Positions 54,601-57,600 of a stretch of 64,000 nt of DNA are shown here, one piece after another. The notes under the pieces are model-generated. The model had not been told where the DNA came from. It saw only the letters and a program-made list of their open reading frames with translations, and did not search any database. The stretch is from Amphiura filiformis (Eukaryota; Echinodermata; Ophiuroidea; Amphilepidida; Amphiuridae), in the NCBI RefSeq assembly GCF_039555335.1, contig NC_092642.1, positions 58,011,776 to 58,075,775 on the forward strand, written 5' to 3'. Within the stretch, counting starts at the first letter, position 1, and each line of letters starts with the position of its first letter. The position numbers and the translations under genes were made by a program.

Positions 54601-57600
54601 TTAATGTAGTCACTTTAATTTTTAAAGTTGCAGTAATTCCTATTGATGTTGTTTTCCTGCTTCTTTCAAGATTCTTCACAAAAGGTGCACAATAACAGAG
54701 ACGGTCTAAGGCTGTTTGACTCCACTTCATGAGTTTTATTCAATACAAATACTCTTTTACTCCTTCCTCAATGTTTTCCCGTTCACTCTTCACAGTCCAT
54801 ATCTGGTATGTCCTCCTGCTGCATCAATGATTGCCAGACATATGCGGCCCATGCTCTAAGCGAGACTTCTGATGCGCCCTAGTCTTGATCTATCGCTGTC
54901 GATATTGAGTAGCAGTACCAAATCAATAGGAATTTACTGCAACTTTTGAAATTGAGGTGATTGCATTCAAAAGGTCATTGTGTCATCAATTCTGCATCGA
55001 TTTGGACAAATGAGGTATCAAACTCTGCGGAATAAATTGATCTGTAACATACATTTGGTAGGTCTTGATTTAAGACCACATCTTTGACTTAGGGACCAAA
55101 ATCAAACTGGATACTTTCTTTTTGGGATGCGTTTATATGAGAATATACTGTGTGTATACCAAATGTTGACAGGGCTGCTATTGCACTTACCCACTTCTGG
55201 CACTGAGCAGTCGTAATTTTCAGTGGTCAATCATTTACATAGCGCCTCTCATTTTGTTCACAGCCTGGCCTTATTCTTCTATGCATTCAGTGAGAAACCT
55301 GTTCAAGCCTTAACTATTCAACTCGTAAGTAACACGTATGCTCTTTCAATAGTTATTGAAATTTTGATTTGGACGAATTCTATAATGAGACATTCATACA
55401 TTGAAATAGACCAAAGTTTGATTTTTTAAAATCTGAATCGAATTCTCATTATAATTTGATGGAGTAATGAAGAGAGTATCATTTCAATATTTATGTTCAC
55501 CATATTGAGCATGGGTCGAAGTCAAATGTCGTCCAATATTTCACTACGCTTCGACATCAGAAATAAATTTATGAAACATCTAGGCCTAACACAGAGAGCT
55601 ATTCCATGTGATCTACACTTCCCCTGTGGAAGATTTAGCTTGTCTTCCACAGAGGTAGTCTTGGTAGTATGGAAAATAAAATAGACATTTGGGTGACTAA
55701 CATTTGAAATACTCACTCAGTTGTTGAAGATATTAGGTAAAGCCAACAACTTACAACTACAACTACATATGTCGTGCCCATGTGTCACGTGCGTATTTAT
55801 AAAAGCGCATTTATAGATATAACTGAAGTAGCAGCATGGATACTGATATTGGTCTCTGTCATTCTTGACATTTGCTTAAAAAGTTACCTTTTTCAGAGTC
55901 TTGGTTAGCAGCGACGTAGCTTGCGACACCATCACGGCGTCTTCATTCAGTGTAGTGTTTATAATCCTCAGTCAGGTGGTCATGTGACCGGAGGATTGTA
56001 AACACTACACTGAATGAAGACGCCGTGATGGTGTCGCAAGCTACGTCGTCGCTGCTAACCAAGACTTTGAAAAGGTAACTTTTAAAGCAAATAACCGAAG
56101 TACACTGTACAGGGGTATGTCAGATTGCAAATTGAATATCCACTTTCACCGTTGTCTATTCCCAGGTCGAACAACATATATATTTTATTTGAATACTATT
56201 AATGATGACTATGGATTATTTGAATTAATATTTATATTGTCATTTTCTTACACAGGTCGAGTTGTGTGTGCCTTGCATATTTGTTGCGCTGAAAATTGTC
56301 TTTGAAGTCATATTTCACGTGAGTTTTATAGTTAATATGCTTGTACCTTTAGAGCAAAAGAAACATAAAAGAAAGAACACGATACGATTGTTCACGGATA
56401 AAGTCATTTATACAATCTGCAGCTGGGTGCACTTTACTAACATTTACGAAATTACGGCGCGTCTTTTGAGTCCTTTATCCCATCATAAGTCCAGCCCCAT
56501 CGTCATTCTGATGTTTAAAATCATATGGAAGAGTCTCGATGCGTCGTGTCATAGTGAAATGTCGTCCCGGAATGTCGTCCACAAATAACCAGCAAACACA
56601 TGTTTTACAGGAAACATATAGGTATAAAAACGTTTTAATAACATTTAAAAAACATTTTTGAAAACGTGATGCAAAACATTCTGACATAATGTTAACTAGG
56701 TGTTGACAAAATATTTTGCAAAAATGTTTGCCCAAAATATTTTAGAATAACGTTTTAAAAAACGTATTCATGACCTTTATATACCCCGACATTTAAATGT
56801 TATCAAAACGTTTTGAATAAAAGAACATGTTTGTGTTTACTGGGGAGTTGAATGTCTTTGTGACAAGTTCTGAATAAAAGACAACACAGTGAACAAATTG
56901 TGAAAAATTAAAAAGACATACTAAATAATGTGTTTACGTTGAAATAGGTCATTAACTGCGAAAATCTCAATTTTGTCTTTATTGCTTTTAATACAATCAG
57001 AGGAAGAATAAAAGAGAAATGTCCAAGGAAGAAAAAACAAAAGATGGTGTGATTGAGTTCGATGACAGTGGCTTCTTTACCAGACCTAGACCACTTCCAA
57101 GGGGTAAGTAGTACCATGACCCCGATAAGGGGGCTGTAATAGGGCATATACGGCTCGCTGCGTGGATGCTACGTGGCCCTCTGTAATCAATACAATACAA
57201 TACAATACAATGCAATACAATACAATACATGGGATAAGTTCTCCGTCAATATGCGAAAATTATAACGTTTAGTAGTATCGTGGTGACCAAAATTCGTGTT
57301 TCGCTAAACCCGTAAATTCGTCGGCCGTATCACATACTGACGTATTCGACATTTTTAACATTTTTGAGAAAATTGGTACATTAGTTTGTTATGTTCTACT
57401 CTATATATTCACCAAAAACCATGCCTCAAAGTCGCTTAATTAGTAAGATATTAATTAATTTAAATATGTCGTATTTATAAAACCTTGAAATGTCTGTATC
57501 ACATAACGACGTATTTACCGATCACCTATACTGAGCAAGCCCAGTATATCGTATCTGCAATTTGAAGAATTTGCCGTTTCACATACGTATTTGCGCGACT

